The position numbers and the translations under genes are program-made. The notes beneath the pieces were generated by a model. The model was given only the letters and a program-made list of their open reading frames with translations, had not been told where the DNA came from and searched no databases. Below, piece after piece: positions 1 through 33,288 of a stretch of DNA of 64,000 nucleotides. The stretch is from Heterobilharzia americana (taxonomy: Eukaryota; Platyhelminthes; Trematoda; Strigeidida; Schistosomatidae), in contig OX104130.1 in NCBI GenBank assembly GCA_944470555.2, positions 55,461,491 to 55,525,490 on the forward strand, read 5' to 3'. Every line of letters begins with the position of its first letter. Position 1 is the stretch's first letter.

Positions 1-279
1 AAATTAGGCCCTCCTTCAAGCACCAATCATCACTTACTGGTGTTGCTACCATTGTCAATTATTGTTTCTATTGCTGTTACATCATTCGGGCACTATACAT
101 CCGGATATAATATGTAAAGACGAAACGTCCCAACTATGTTTTTACATAAAATATGTCAGTGCTCATCTTCATAACTTTTAACTCATGATTTCAAGTTCGC
201 ATTCATCACGAACTGACACCGGTTGAAGAACCATTGAAAACCTCAGTGTACTGAACAGCTGTTTTGGCCCAGATGTGTG

Positions 280-372
280 CATATAAGATCCCACCAAAGG
301 TCGAACCCAGGACCTTCAGGTTTTGCTGCGAACCGGTTACCAACGAACCACTGAGTCGGGACCCAATGGTCC
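280..372 (-). repeat. tRNA-like SINE fragment
   Basis: Read on the minus strand, this stretch has an A-box-like segment (CTCAGTGGTTCGTTGGTAA) followed by a B-box-like GGGTTCGACC, in tRNA order and roughly tRNA spacing. It lacks a full cloverleaf and looks like a tRNA-derived short interspersed repeat. Similar pieces recur near 3515, 4911, 14290 and 21700. Confidence 0.4.
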
Positions 373-827
373 AGATATTCCTACTTCTGTCAATTAGCTA
401 TATAGCACAACCTACATTGTCTTCATGTTCGACTTGATTTGCCCCATTGGTCACGACTTCTCATTAGAACTTTAGGAAATGTCACCTCAAAGCATGTTAC
501 TAATGACCATCGAAAAGTAATTCAGTTTAAAGGTTTGTGGGAATTTATTCATTTCAAGTTGTGAAGTTGAGTACAACGGTTAAGTGTACTGAGTTGTAAT
601 CTAGATAGCTGAAATAACAACTTAAGTTAATCCTTTTGGAATTTTGGGTAGCTGTTTAGTATATAGACCTGTGCAGTGTTAATCACTGTCTATATAAGTG
701 AATGAAAAATGAAGATACTAGACAGCCAATACGACAGTCATAAATCATTTGAAGTAATCAACAGACAGAAACATTCAAACTCATTGAGAGAAAATCAGAA
801 ACAATCCATGTATAGTTATCTATCTTC

Positions 828-833
828 TTTATT
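828..833 (-). terminator. candidate polyadenylation signal of the Fic gene
   Basis: AATAAA on the minus strand, about 350 bases beyond the Fic stop codon at 1181-1183. Position and orientation fit a poly(A) signal. In sequence this AT-rich the hexamer also occurs by chance, so this is only a candidate. Confidence 0.3.
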
Positions 834-1180
834 GTCAAATATGACTTTATAGACAATGTGATAATCAAAAGTCAATATATTTGTTTTCTCTGTGTTACTC
901 AACACAAAGTGTAGATAAAAAAATAAATAATAATAACAGTATAACACAGGAGTAAGATGAGAATAGAAACAAAAAATAAGAAAATCATAAGAAAACAAAG
1001 TACTCTTAGATAATTAAATAAATAATCAACAAGTATACATATCAAATCATCAAAATATTTTCTTTTGTATAAAGAGCTGAAATAAGTTAAGTTGAAAGGC
1101 AGAGCTCAATTCAATTGCATATCATATTCATGTACAATAACATTATTGATAATATGTCAAATAGACAGACAATGAGTATT

Positions 1181-22922
<21,742 letters not shown>

Positions 22923-23869
22923 GCTATAGCAACAGCAGAAGAGATTACGGCAGAAACTCAGATACTTGTGTTAATTAGTTTCCAACATGCCTTTGTCTTT
23001 TTACATTGGCACATCATGGTTCTTATCGAATTTCTAAGTCATCATCATCGAAAATCTTCAAATATTTTGTGGTTCTTTGATAAATAGTAATATACAGAAG
23101 GGACATAAAATAAATTGGGGCTGCTCGGTTGCTTCAATCGGTTTTCCAGAAAAAAGAATGGAGGTGGCCTCTAATTCATGCCCTCTACCGACGAGGAATA
23201 CCTAAGCGTAGATCGCGAGTTTCACGAGCTACATGAGCTGGGGTGCTTTTCTATACTATTCAAGGTAATATCTTTATTTCCAGTCACCTCTAAACTTGAA
23301 CAAACCTCACTTAGCTACAGGCTTTGGTAGTTTGAACCGACCTGCCACAGATTTCGTGCCCTGTGTCTGACTGGAGACCTTCGTTTTCCAGTCGAACCAT
23401 AAAATAAGCTTAGAGGATTGTTAGATATTGTTCATTTGGCTTCAAACATCCAACATCAACAGTGCGAGTGGAGAAAACTTGTAGTTTTTGCGCCCACGCT
23501 TCTAGGACTTGAGGCTCGGTTCTTTCTGTTCACGGCCGCAGAAGTCTTCGCGTTCCTCCTGTTTATGGCTTTGGAGGTAGTGTTTGTCTATCAGATATTT
23601 TTTCTTCCAAATTGTACCTTGGTTTGTTTGGGGACGACATGGCTGCTGATAAAGTAAATTGACCCTTTTATAATCCCGTTGTTGTAACCACCTGCATAAA
23701 CTTTAAGGGTTAATTAAAAGGTGCTAGGAATAGAGTAGGGGGTGAGTAAAAGAAGAGTGAAAAGTACATATGGAAAATAATTGTTACTGGCAATATATCT
23801 TACTGCAGATCCTGGGTTGGGAAATCCAAGAGGAGATGAGTGTATCTTCAGTTGCTGCTGACGAATGTT
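22923..23869. other. upstream region of the Fic gene (unit 1)
   Basis: Should contain the Fic promoter, since the coding start is at 22922 on the minus strand. No TATA or other element stands out. A short plus-strand open frame at 23418-23657 is shifted by a one-base indel in the other unit and shows no family motif, so I do not call it. Confidence 0.5.
22924..22957 (-). promoter_or_regulatory. candidate splice acceptor one base before the Fic start codon
   Basis: On the minus strand a pyrimidine-rich run (ATCTCTTCTGCTGTTGCTATAG) ends in AG one base before ATG at 22922. It could receive an untranslated first exon or a spliced leader; schistosomes trans-splice a leader to many mRNAs. The same site exists at 32340-32373. 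Unproven without RNA data. Confidence 0.4.
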
Positions 23870-26800
23870 TGTGGTAAGTTGTTTGCACTCTTTTACCCAT
23901 TCAGTAATCGTTTGAAGTAGCCTACTGGCGTAGCCATGGCTACTTTTTCCTGTAGAGCTTTCCCCAAGGCACGCATTCTGTATGAGAAGTCTAATCTCAC
24001 TCTCGTCTTCGCCCCTTGGTAGGATATTTGGGTGGGGTTCCCACGAGACTGTAGGTCTTTGACCAACGATGTTGACCTGTTTGGGTGACCCACTTGCTGA
24101 ACAATCTTGTAGGCTGTTATTCAGTCGCCTCTTTTCCTTCGATACGTTAATTTGAACAAGCTGAGTTGTCTGGGGGTTGTGTTTATGTTTTGCCCGTTAG
24201 TTCAACAGCCGACCTTGTCACCTTTCTCTGTACCTTCTGGAGAGTATTCGTGCCTGTCTTTAGCGGAGTGAGGCTACCTCTAGGTGAGGTCTAGCAGGTT
24301 GTAAACAGTTCTATGGTTAGTGCTCCTGGCTGCCTTCTTATGATGTGCATGATGTAGTTCGTCCTTGCTGTTATTTCCTTGTAGTCGGAACTGGTATCCA
24401 TTGTGTCAAAGAAGTTTGGTCTTAGGTCCTTCCCTGTGGATGCTCTGATGGCTGCATAATTGTCGAGGGTGTTGCTGGTCTTCATAGCTTTTGATGTTTG
24501 CATATACATTGACTTGGATTTCTCCAGGTTGGAGCTTAAAGCATTCTCAGCTGACCGGGACTCCAGCTGCAACAGATCGTCTTGAAGTATTCTAGGATCC
24601 TGTTCCCTACCTGTTGTATTCTACATTTCGAAATGGGAGGATAGACGAGATTTAAACTGGGAGACCATCAGTGAATGGTAAAAGCACGTGTGCCGTAAGG
24701 GTAGCTCCCAGAGAACCTCCTGCTCTTGAACGTTTCCGGGGTGATCGAATTCTGTCTGCTCCGGTACAAAATTCTCTGTCCTCTAGATATGCTGTAGGCC
24801 ACGCCAAGAGAGGTTCAGTGCTTCTGACTTTTACCAGTCCGGCGAGCATTGTGTAGCGTGGGACGCTATCGAAGGCCTTGATCAGGTTCAGAAAGATAGC
24901 GTGGACTGGTTGCTTTTCATCCTATCTAGTGGTTTATCCGCCCCAAGTGGTCATCATATTTGTGGCATATCACCGTCTGGTTCTGGAGCCCTATCAGGTG
25001 GGATGGACAGTGTTGTTTCCGTTTGGGTAGTCCCAAACAACATCTGCAAATAGGCCATTTAGTACTTTGGATAGGGTACTTCCACTTGTCCAGCTTGTAA
25101 ATTTTGCGCACAATTATTCTGCTGGGATGTTCCACTATATGGACGTGCAGCACTTATATCTTCTAGTGGGGACTGAGATTACCTTCCACGAAGTTACATG
25201 TGATTGATGTATAAACTTATTCATACCTGTAAAAATGGTGTGTGCCTGCATATTCAGGAATTATTATTGTTATCATTACTATTATAGGAAGCAGAACTAT
25301 CGGCCGATAATTGTACGGGATTTATTGACATCCGCCCCGAAGACTGGTGAAAGGATAACCCGTTCCATTTTCTGGAGAGTTGACTTACTTCCGACGAGTG
25401 TAGCAACACATTGCATACGGGTGTGCCTTCCACTTCGAGACTGTTTCGTGGAACCGCCAGTCTTACGCAGTTGCAGCTTGGAGACTTCACTATTCTGAAG
25501 TTTCGTAAGCACTTGCTTTGACGAAGCTTTTAAGTTCATCGGCTTTATATTGCAGCCCTGGAACTTCGTGACATAACTGGACGTTGGCAGTGGATACACC
25601 GCTGCGATGAGCTGCCCATCAAGTTGGCTGCTCAGCGCCTCTGCTATCTCACTACCATCCAAGGGTTCCCCGGTCGATTCCGCAATCAGGTTTAAACCTT
25701 TATTCATCCGTTTTCGTTGTGACATAAACCGATACAGGCTTTTCGGATCGTAACTTAGCCGCTTGGCAAGGTAATTCCGGTATTTGAACCTGTCATTACT
25801 AACACTTATGTTACATGAGTTGCATAACTTCTCGTGGCTGAGAACGTCTAATTCCTTGAGGCGTGTGTGCCACTGATACCCGAAACCGTTTGAGAGGTGA
25901 TCGTCTGGTTAACTTCGGAACACTCTCATCGATAGCGCTCCAGATAATATCTTTAATATATGTCCAGTGTTCGGTTATGTACTAAAAGTCCCATTCTTGT
26001 GGCCGTGGAGCCTCCAGGAGTTCAGTGTTCATTCGCCGGTTGTCCACTTTCAGGTAACATCGGAACCCTTCTTGTTCAACCATTGGCAGTTTCTCTTCAG
26101 TTATCAAGGAAAATCTCACCAACACGTGATCACTTTTGCCTGGAGGAGTATGGACACTGATACTGTCTGTTAGAAAGCGGTCAAGTGGTGACCCTTCTAC
26201 CTCTGGTCCCCACCTGATGTTTTCCCCAACTTTCTCTACTAATCCTGCTGCCATAGACGTGCTTTACAATCCGTGTCCAAAAGATTCAGGTTCACAGCTT
26301 GCCTCATATCCCGGGTCAAGTGCTGGTGTATTGAAGCTCCCAGGGAGGACTGCATGGTCAAAGGCTGCTGAGAAGCATGTCGAAACGGCGGTGAGCATTT
26401 GCGTCTTACGCTCTGCTGTGAGTAGAGGAGGCCTGTACGCCACTTCTAATGGGTACTTTGTTCGGTTTATGGAGAAATAGCACCATAAGGAGTCTGGTAA
26501 ATGGCCAAATACACCATGCGTCACCTCCTTGACTTCTAGGTGCGCGCTAACGTACATGGCAACTTCTCTCCCTTCTTTGAACTGCTGGCCTTTTCGTAAA
26601 ATGGACAAGTCAGGCAGAAATCTTTCCTGGTCCTCGGTGTCTGATGAGAGCCATATCTCCGTAACGAAGATTGGATCTGCGTGCGGATTTTATACATTGT
26701 TCTTGGCTCCAGTAGTTTACGTCTAAGACCTCTTACGATACTGTAGAAACATGTCAGGAAGCCAAGTTCTGGGTCTTGCGCGATACGGAAACCTGTGTGG

Positions 26801-27470
26801 AGGCTGGTGAGACGTCGCATTGGACTGGACTTACAATTCTTTGTTTTTTGGGTTATTCCTGGCATCCTGGCGTGGATGTGACAGTAGTGCCTATCACCAT
26901 GTCTACAGGCACCAGTTCACTAGGTAGTTCTTTTGCAACTATTACTGCCTAAAGCATTCTAGGGGGTTGCATCCTACCTTCCAGTTTAGTGGACCGTGGT
27001 TTGCCCTCACGGCATCTTATAGCACCCCCCATTTGATCTTTTACACCGCAACATGCTGTAGGGGCTTATGTGAGTGACGCCTTGGAGTTAAAGCGAATAG
27101 CTAACAACCTTGGTGGGGAGATGCTCTGCAGGCGAGTAGGTCTTGGCAAACTACTTACGCAGCTAGCAGGCAAGAATCCCGGTCCCAGTCTTGCTGCCAG
27201 CCATCCCTACCGCCCGACGTCATGGAGGTAACCAGCGAATTTGTGGATCCTCCCGCCAGTTCAGGTATCCCACACACTACCATGGCCGCAGCTTTGTGCA
27301 GATCACTAGGTGTGAACTTTCTCTCCACATCTCTGGGGACCCGTGGTTTATCTGGCTTCACCCTTATGACTCAGGGGCCTGTTACATCTGGTCGACGTAT
27401 TAACTTGCGCTTCATTTATTGCGACCGGCAGCTTGTCGCAGATGGAGCGCACAACACATACTTGTACTGA
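23870..27470 (-). mobile_element. CR1/jockey-like non-LTR retrotransposon, minus strand (unit 1)
   Basis: Minus-strand order: start region (27361-27155), endonuclease (26865-25980), linker (25725-25297), reverse transcriptase (25153-24650) and C-terminal part (24572-23893). Conserved pieces: REVAMYVSAHLEVKEV, GKSDHVLVRFSLITE, an eroded GVPQGSxLG block reading GGSLGATLTAHVLLPFTDGLP near 24680, and PVGYFKRLLNG at the end. Interrupted by many stops. Confidence 0.78.
23893..26865 (-). pseudogene. broken endonuclease-reverse transcriptase of the minus-strand CR1-like element (unit 1)
   Basis: AP-endonuclease domain: the C-terminal SDH motif is kept (GKSDHVLVRF near 26120), while the usual GDFN motif has become LPGSFNTPALD near 26330. 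The RT active site (F/YADD) is not recoverable by eye, and the GVPQG block is scrambled. The C-terminus shows SRSAENALSSNLEKSKSM and DYKEITARTNYIMHII, typical of schistosome CR1-like proteins. Long dead, yet identical in both duplication units. Confidence 0.72.
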
Positions 27471-27959
27471 GGCAAAAACATTTATCAACCGGACCAGCAG
27501 AAGCGGAAACATTGATGGAAGGCCAGACCTCAGTTCTTAAATAGGCAATGGTTGTGAGGAGGAAATAAACACCTGAAACAGGGTAGAAATCTTCGACATT
27601 TATTCATTGGCTTGAAACTTCAAAAAATAATGATGATTTTGTTCGGGACAGGACTTGTGGGACAATAAGAAATTCTCAGCAGATAACAGTTTGAAAAATC
27701 CATTCTCTGTACAATACCTTTGAGTGAAATTGCCACTGGATTTGAACGCTGGCAATAGCGGAAATAAGGATCACAGTATTAATGGAGCACCTGATATTAC
27801 ATTAACATCTCATTTGAACTGATGAATGAGCAGAATTTCGAGTGCAATTTTCACAGTAGAAGTTTATCAGACAAGAACAAAAACTTGCAGTTGAACCCAG
27901 TTATCCAAAACATGGTGGCATACTTTGTTTTTGTGCATTTATAAGCCCATCTCTCACCC
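27471..27959. other. spacer between two head-to-head CR1-like elements (unit 1)
   Basis: About 490 AT-rich bases between the 5' ends of the divergent elements. No motif recognised. Confidence 0.5.
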
Positions 27960-29800
27960 GGTGGTGTCTTGTTTGAATCCGATCGCGGCACAGATTTCCA
28001 TCTCACCTTCAACGACAGAATAAACCACCAGACACAACTTCGTAGAACCTTAGAGGGGAACCATGGGATACTGTACTCGCTGACGAAACGGAAGAGTAAT
28101 GGTTCACTAAGTTTACAGGACCCATTGGTTTGGAGATTCTGTATTCCAACTCCGAAGTTGCAAACCTGCTAGCTCACGAACTGCAAAACGACTTTTGTCA
28201 TTTGAGAGGCAAAACCACTCCTCTGTTGGACGCTGCAGAGGGGCTAGACCAAACAGGGTTCAAACCCTCTGTAATTGCGGAAATATTAAGGGAACTGAAC
28301 CCAAATAAGACTCCAGGAATCGATGAGATTCACCCAAGAGCACTCAAAGAGCGTACTGAGGTTCTGTGTGCCCCACCAGCAAACCTCTTCAAACGCTCGT
28401 TTCTGGAAGGCAGGTTACTCTCTGATTGGGAGCGGGTGGCTGTCGTCCCAATTTGTAAAGGTGGGAACAAGCTACTCGCCTGCAACTACAGACCAATCTC
28501 CCTATCTCTCCAGTTGCGAAGGTCATGGAGGGAGTCATAAATGACTCATTTCGTGATCACTTACCTAGGAAATCAATCCCAAAAGACTGTCAGCATGGCT
28601 TTCTAGCAGGAAGGTCATGTAACACCAACTCGCTGATAGCTTGGAATAGCTAAACACTCTCTGTCGAGAAGAAAAAGCCTATACACATTGGTTTACCTGA
28701 CTTTTCTGAGGCCTTTGACAGGATAAATCATGATATCCTTTATAAGAAACTCCGGCTGATGGGCGTACACGAAAAATTATTAATCTGGCTTAGAGATCAT
28801 CTGTATACCAGAGTGCAGTCAGCCAGAGTCGGCTCCTCTCTATCTGATTGGTTCGCGATGCTGAGTGGTGTACCTCAAGGTTCCATACTGGGCCCACTAC
28901 TGTTCCTTGTTTTTATCAATGACCAACCAGGAGTCCTTAATTCACATTCACTATTATGTACCCTGGATCCGAAGATCTGGAGGGAAATACAGGAACCAAC
29001 GGATATTTCTATCTTCCAGAAGGACCTTACGAAAATCCCCGACTGGACTACAGAAAACCTGCTTCCTCTCAACTCGAAGTGTCGGATTATGATGGTTGAC
29101 AAACATAAAGGCAGCCCCAGTTCTTACTCTTTAGGCGAAACAACTATCTGTCACTCTAACATGGAACAAGATCTGGGAGTTACACTAGATGATACACTAG
29201 GAGCGTCTGTTCTCTGTCGCCTTGCAGCCAATAGGGCTTATGGAGTCTTGGGGCTTCTCTCGCGAATCTTAGGGTGTCTAACTCCTTCTCTTTTCACCAC
29301 AGTGTATTCTCCGTCTTCAAATTCTCTTGCAATGCCCTCACACTTGAAAAAAGGACATTACCATCCTAGAAGGGGTACAAAGAAGAGCTACAAAGAAAGT
29401 GGTTGGGTTATGGCACAAACTGTACCCAGACCGCTTAGTTGCTCTCCAGCCGCACCCAGTACAATATCGGAGGATCAGAGGGGATACGGTCACGATGTGC
29501 CACGCCACCCGCAACCCCCTCCATCTTAACAGATCATTTCTAAGCTTCGGTCGGAAACGCGACTTGAGGGCCACCCGTTAAGAATAGAGCATGAGAGCAC
29601 GTACAAAGATCCGTGCTAACTCGCAGTCACACTCTGTAAACTGTGGAATTCCCTCCCTTCAGCAGTTGTTACAGCCCCATCCCCTGATACTTTTCAAAGG
29701 AGGCTAGACGTACACCTCGAGTCCCACGGTACCGATGGGCTGTACTCGAGATTTCCCCGGATCAGATGCAGTAATGCTACCTTGAGATCAGATTGATCAA
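27960..29800 (+). mobile_element. CR1-like non-LTR retrotransposon, plus strand, 5'-truncated (unit 1)
   Basis: Only the reverse transcriptase half remains, from about NHQTQLRRTLEGN (28030) to the C-terminal region near 29780. No endonuclease is present in front. The head-to-head partner lies at 23870-27470. Confidence 0.8.
28130..29529 (+). pseudogene. CR1-like reverse transcriptase, frameshifted and active-site dead (unit 1)
   Basis: Blocks: NPNKTPGIDEIHPRALKE (28300), VAVVPICKGGNKLLACNYRPIS (28440), then a frameshift from CCC at 28500-28502 where the other unit has CCCC, a stop near 28650, DFSEAFDRINHDIL (28703), GVPQGSILGPLLFLVFINDQPG (28870) and LSDWFAMLSG. The catalytic F-A-D-D has become C-T-L-D at 28957-28968, removing the first aspartate. 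The tail shows LEQDLGVTLDDTL-like sequence. No activity is expected. Confidence 0.82.
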
Positions 29801-31456
29801 TTGACTGTATCTCTATCCTTTCAGGTTGTTCAGAACTGGGAAGATAATTGTGACCATTCCAAACTCAGAACGTATTTCAGTAAGACAGACGTAGGGCGCA
29901 AGGAACCGCCGTTCGCTAATTCTACAACACGAAGTTTGAAGTTTGAACACCATCTGCTGATAGTAGCTAGGAAAGTCAGATATGACAGATTTGCGTAGAA
30001 GTCGGACAGAAATTCTTTTGGAGTGATCGCTTGAGGTTCATAGGGTGTCGATTACTCAGGCACTGTTAAACACCGGAGTGTAAGGCATAGAGTCCCAGTT
30101 CACTGAGATATGTTTTCGACTGAAATTCCGCCTCCATCTGCAAAGCAAAACATTCTACATGCTTCTGAATGGTAAATGACGCCTGTGTTATTGATTGTGG
30201 ATGGATACAATACACACGCTTAGCTGAGTGCCAATTTCATATGCTGGAGCTACAGCTGCAACCCCGGGAGGAGTAGAGAAGAAGACCGAAGCTGCATGGG
30301 GGAGTTTGTTCCTCCGAGAATAGTAATCAGTTAACCCAAAACATGCGAGTATGCATACACATGAGATATGACCTTGTTTGCGAACTGAGGCGCAGACATG
30401 CTGATAATTAACATATCAGCAAACAGGGGGCCGAAAACAAACTGCTAGTCATGCCGTAAAAAACGCGAAAACGGCAAGTTTAAACATGTTTAGGTCAGTA
30501 ATAATATTCTACGCACAACTGAGGCCTTCCAACACTATGGCATTCACAAATCCACCGTGCTGCTAACTGGTTCAGTAGTTTAATCTTGCGTTGCACTCAT
30601 TTCTCAGTAATGAACGTGAAACCAAGAGAACTGGGAGGGTGCAAGAGTACTTAAGAGTCGCAGCACCTAACGTACTTTGCTGATGATTCACACAGATTTC
30701 TAGGTCTAATTTGGGGAATCTGTAGTGGGTCGCTGTAAATAACTTTGTGTTCACGTGGGAGGTGGCAAAATGCGTACCCTAGAGTTCAGATGAGCATTGC
30801 TTTTTCGGCACAGCAGACTCTAGGCGTTTCGTGCATGTAATCAACCGGGACCGTAGCACTCTTGCGGTGTACAGTGTCCAACAAGGATTCCTCTAGCCTA
30901 ATTAGCACTGCATTATCCGGCCTGAATGTTGAGAGGTTGTTGTGAAAATCAGCTACACTGCTTCCTTTTGCAGTAATATTTTATTGAAATCTCGCCATTT
31001 ATTTACTCGATTGGCATGTTGAAGTGGAGCATCACTCCCACTTGATTATGAGAGATGGTTTGAACAAAAGTGACGCCGTTATAGGTGTTGCTAATTACTG
31101 GCGATCATGCTAAAATTTATCAAAATAATGTACAGATGATAATAGCCTAAGTGTATAGGAGTGATTAGATCACTGAAGAGTGTGGTGCGAAGCTTAGCAT
31201 CCCAACAAAAACTGTGGCCAGAGTACACCACACTATGTGAACTGCCAAAACCTTCATCCCTAGTAATTGGGTTGAAGGGTGGCTTTAGCTTGAGAAAATT
31301 AGAATTGGAAATACTGTGCGGTTCACCACAAGGGTGTATGTATACGAGTGGTTAGAGGCTAACATTGTGAGACGAGGTAGGCCACGACTAGTTGTGAATA
31401 ACACACACGAGTCACACTCGCTGAATTTGAGATTTCATCAACTGACTTTTGTTTCC
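29801..31456. other. unrecognised sequence at the end of unit 1
   Basis: About 1.65 kb with short open frames only (for example 29801-29998 plus and 30572-30754 minus), none with a family motif. It differs from the copy at 39225-40879 by roughly fifteen substitutions. The right end is the junction of the tandem duplication. Confidence 0.5.
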
Positions 31457-31522
31457 TGAATGATTTTATTCAGCTATAGGTGATGAGCTATAATTCATTC
31501 AGAACGGATGCATTTAACTTAC

Positions 31523-31895
31523 AGACGCTGATCTATTTCTTCGACAATAGGCATAAGGCGTTCCCGATGAAAACATGCTTTGGAAACACTCGGGTCAACA
31601 ATTAGAGCTTTAGTATAAAGATGTTCAGCAGCCAGAATTAGCGCTTCCGCGTCATCATGTCCCGCGTGACCATAGATGGGAATTATGGACTTCGTTGGCG
31701 GCAAAGCTACGCGTGTAACATGTTTTTCATGATAATAAGAGCCTTCTATAGCCTCACCCAGGGCGATTAAAACATCAATGTTGTCTGGGTCAAGTCTAAA
31801 CGCATGTTCCAACAGTTTCTTGGCTTTTAAAAACTGACCAGAAGTTTGATGCACTGAAGCTGCTTGCAACGAATGAATGGCTTCCACCCTTTCAC
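31523..31895 (-). pseudogene. FICD: duplicated Fic exon 2 (TPR motifs), partial gene
   Basis: Protein-identical copy of 22107-22479, with donor GTAAGT and acceptor intact. Only 66 bases of the following intron are included before the duplication border. Exons 3-6 are absent in this unit. The donor could only be used by splicing forward into the intact gene downstream. Called as a partial copy, not as an independent gene. Confidence 0.85.
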
Positions 31896-31929
31896 CTGAA
31901 AATATTTGAATTAGAGCAAAGCACCTCAC

Positions 31930-32338
31930 TTTTTGAAGGAATAATACGCCTGCGCATTAACGGTGGCAAATTAGAATTTGATCTAGCTTTACGATGGGTA
32001 TAAATAATATCGTTAACCAAACGTCGGTATAAATATTCTCCACTAGAATCTTGGTATTTAGGATCACTTTTGAAGAAAAAGTTGTGTCCAGCTCTACTAA
32101 CACCACGGTGTCGAAAGACTAAATGGTATATCGTTGATGACTCAAATAACCCATTTATACTAAAACTCCTGTATGAAGATGATATATATGCAACAAACGA
32201 TTTCCAGAACTCAAATGGGACAATGGCACAAATTAAAACGAGAAAAGTGACCAGGAAAACCATTTTCTTCCCTGGGATTATTTTCATGAGACAGCTTTTT
32301 AAAAAAGCCGGTATGGCGATTGGCGCTAGTAAACGCAT
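31930..32338 (-). pseudogene. FICD: duplicated Fic exon 1 (membrane anchor), partial gene
   Basis: Protein-identical copy of 22514-22922, with the same 34-base micro-intron (31896-31929), the same start codon and the same upstream sequence. It may act as an alternative first exon some 9.4 kb upstream of the resident one, or be silent. No disabling change is seen. Confidence 0.85.
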
Positions 32339-33288
32339 GCTATAGCAACAGCAGAAGAGATTACGGCAGAAACTCAGATACTTGTGTTAATTAGTTTCCA
32401 ACATGCCTTTGTCTTTTGTACATTGGCACATCATGGTTCTTATCGAATTTCTAAGTCATCATCATCGAAAATCTTCAAATATTTTGTGGTTCTTTGATAA
32501 ATAGTAATATACAGAAGGGACATAAAATAAATTGGGGCTGCTCGGTTGCTTCAATCGGTTTTCCAGAAAAAAGAATGGAGGTGGCCTCTAATTCATGCCC
32601 TCTAACGACGAGGAATACCTAAGCGTAGATCGCGAGTTTCACGAGCTACATGAGCTGGGGTGCTTTTCTATACTATTCAAGGTAATATCTTTATTTCCAG
32701 TCACCTCTAAACTTGAACAAACCTCACTTAGCTACAGGCTTTGGTAGTTTGAACCGACCTGCCACAGATTTCGTGCCCTGTGTCTGACTGGAGACCTTCG
32801 TTTTCCAGTCGAACCATAAAATAAGCTTAGAGGATTGTTAGATATTGTTCATTTGGCTTCAAACATCCAACATCAACAGTGCGAGTGGAGAAAACTTGTA
32901 GTTTTTGCGCCCACGCTTCTAGGACTTGAGGCTCGGTTCTTTCTGTTCCACGGCCGCAGAAGTCTTCGCGTTCCTCCTGTTTATGGCTTTGGAGGTAGTG
33001 TTTGTCTATCAGATATTTTTTCTTCCAAATTGTACCTTGGTTTGTTTGGGGACGACATGGCTGCTGATAAAGTAAATTGACCCTTTTATAATCCCGTTGT
33101 TGTAACCACCTGCGATAAACTTTAAGGGTTAATTAAAAGGTGCTAGGAATAGAGTAGGGGGTGAGTAAAAGAAGAGTGAAAAGTACATATGGAAAATAAT
33201 TGTTACTGGCAATATATCTTACTGCAGATCCTGGGTTGGGAAATCCAAGAGGAGATGAGTGTATCTTCAGTTGCTGCTGACGAATGTT
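32339..33288. other. upstream region of the duplicated Fic 5' end (unit 2)
   Basis: Copy of 22923-23869 with one substitution and three single-base indels (in the GTCTTTT-ACATTGG, CTGTT-CACGG and CCTGC-ATAAAC contexts). If the copy is transcribed, its promoter lies here. Confidence 0.5.

Larger units (their letters stand above)
1..1180. other. 3' flank of the Fic gene, no coding sequence recognised
   Basis: This AT-rich stretch lies downstream of the stop codon of the minus-strand Fic gene. Part of it should be that gene's 3' untranslated region. The only structured item I see is a tRNA-like short repeat near 280-372 (listed separately). No open frame here resembles a protein I know. Confidence 0.6.

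Noticed and set aside
23418..23657. Plus-strand open frame upstream of the Fic start (and its copy at 32835)
   Set aside because: The frame differs between the two units because of a one-base indel, and neither version has a recognisable motif.
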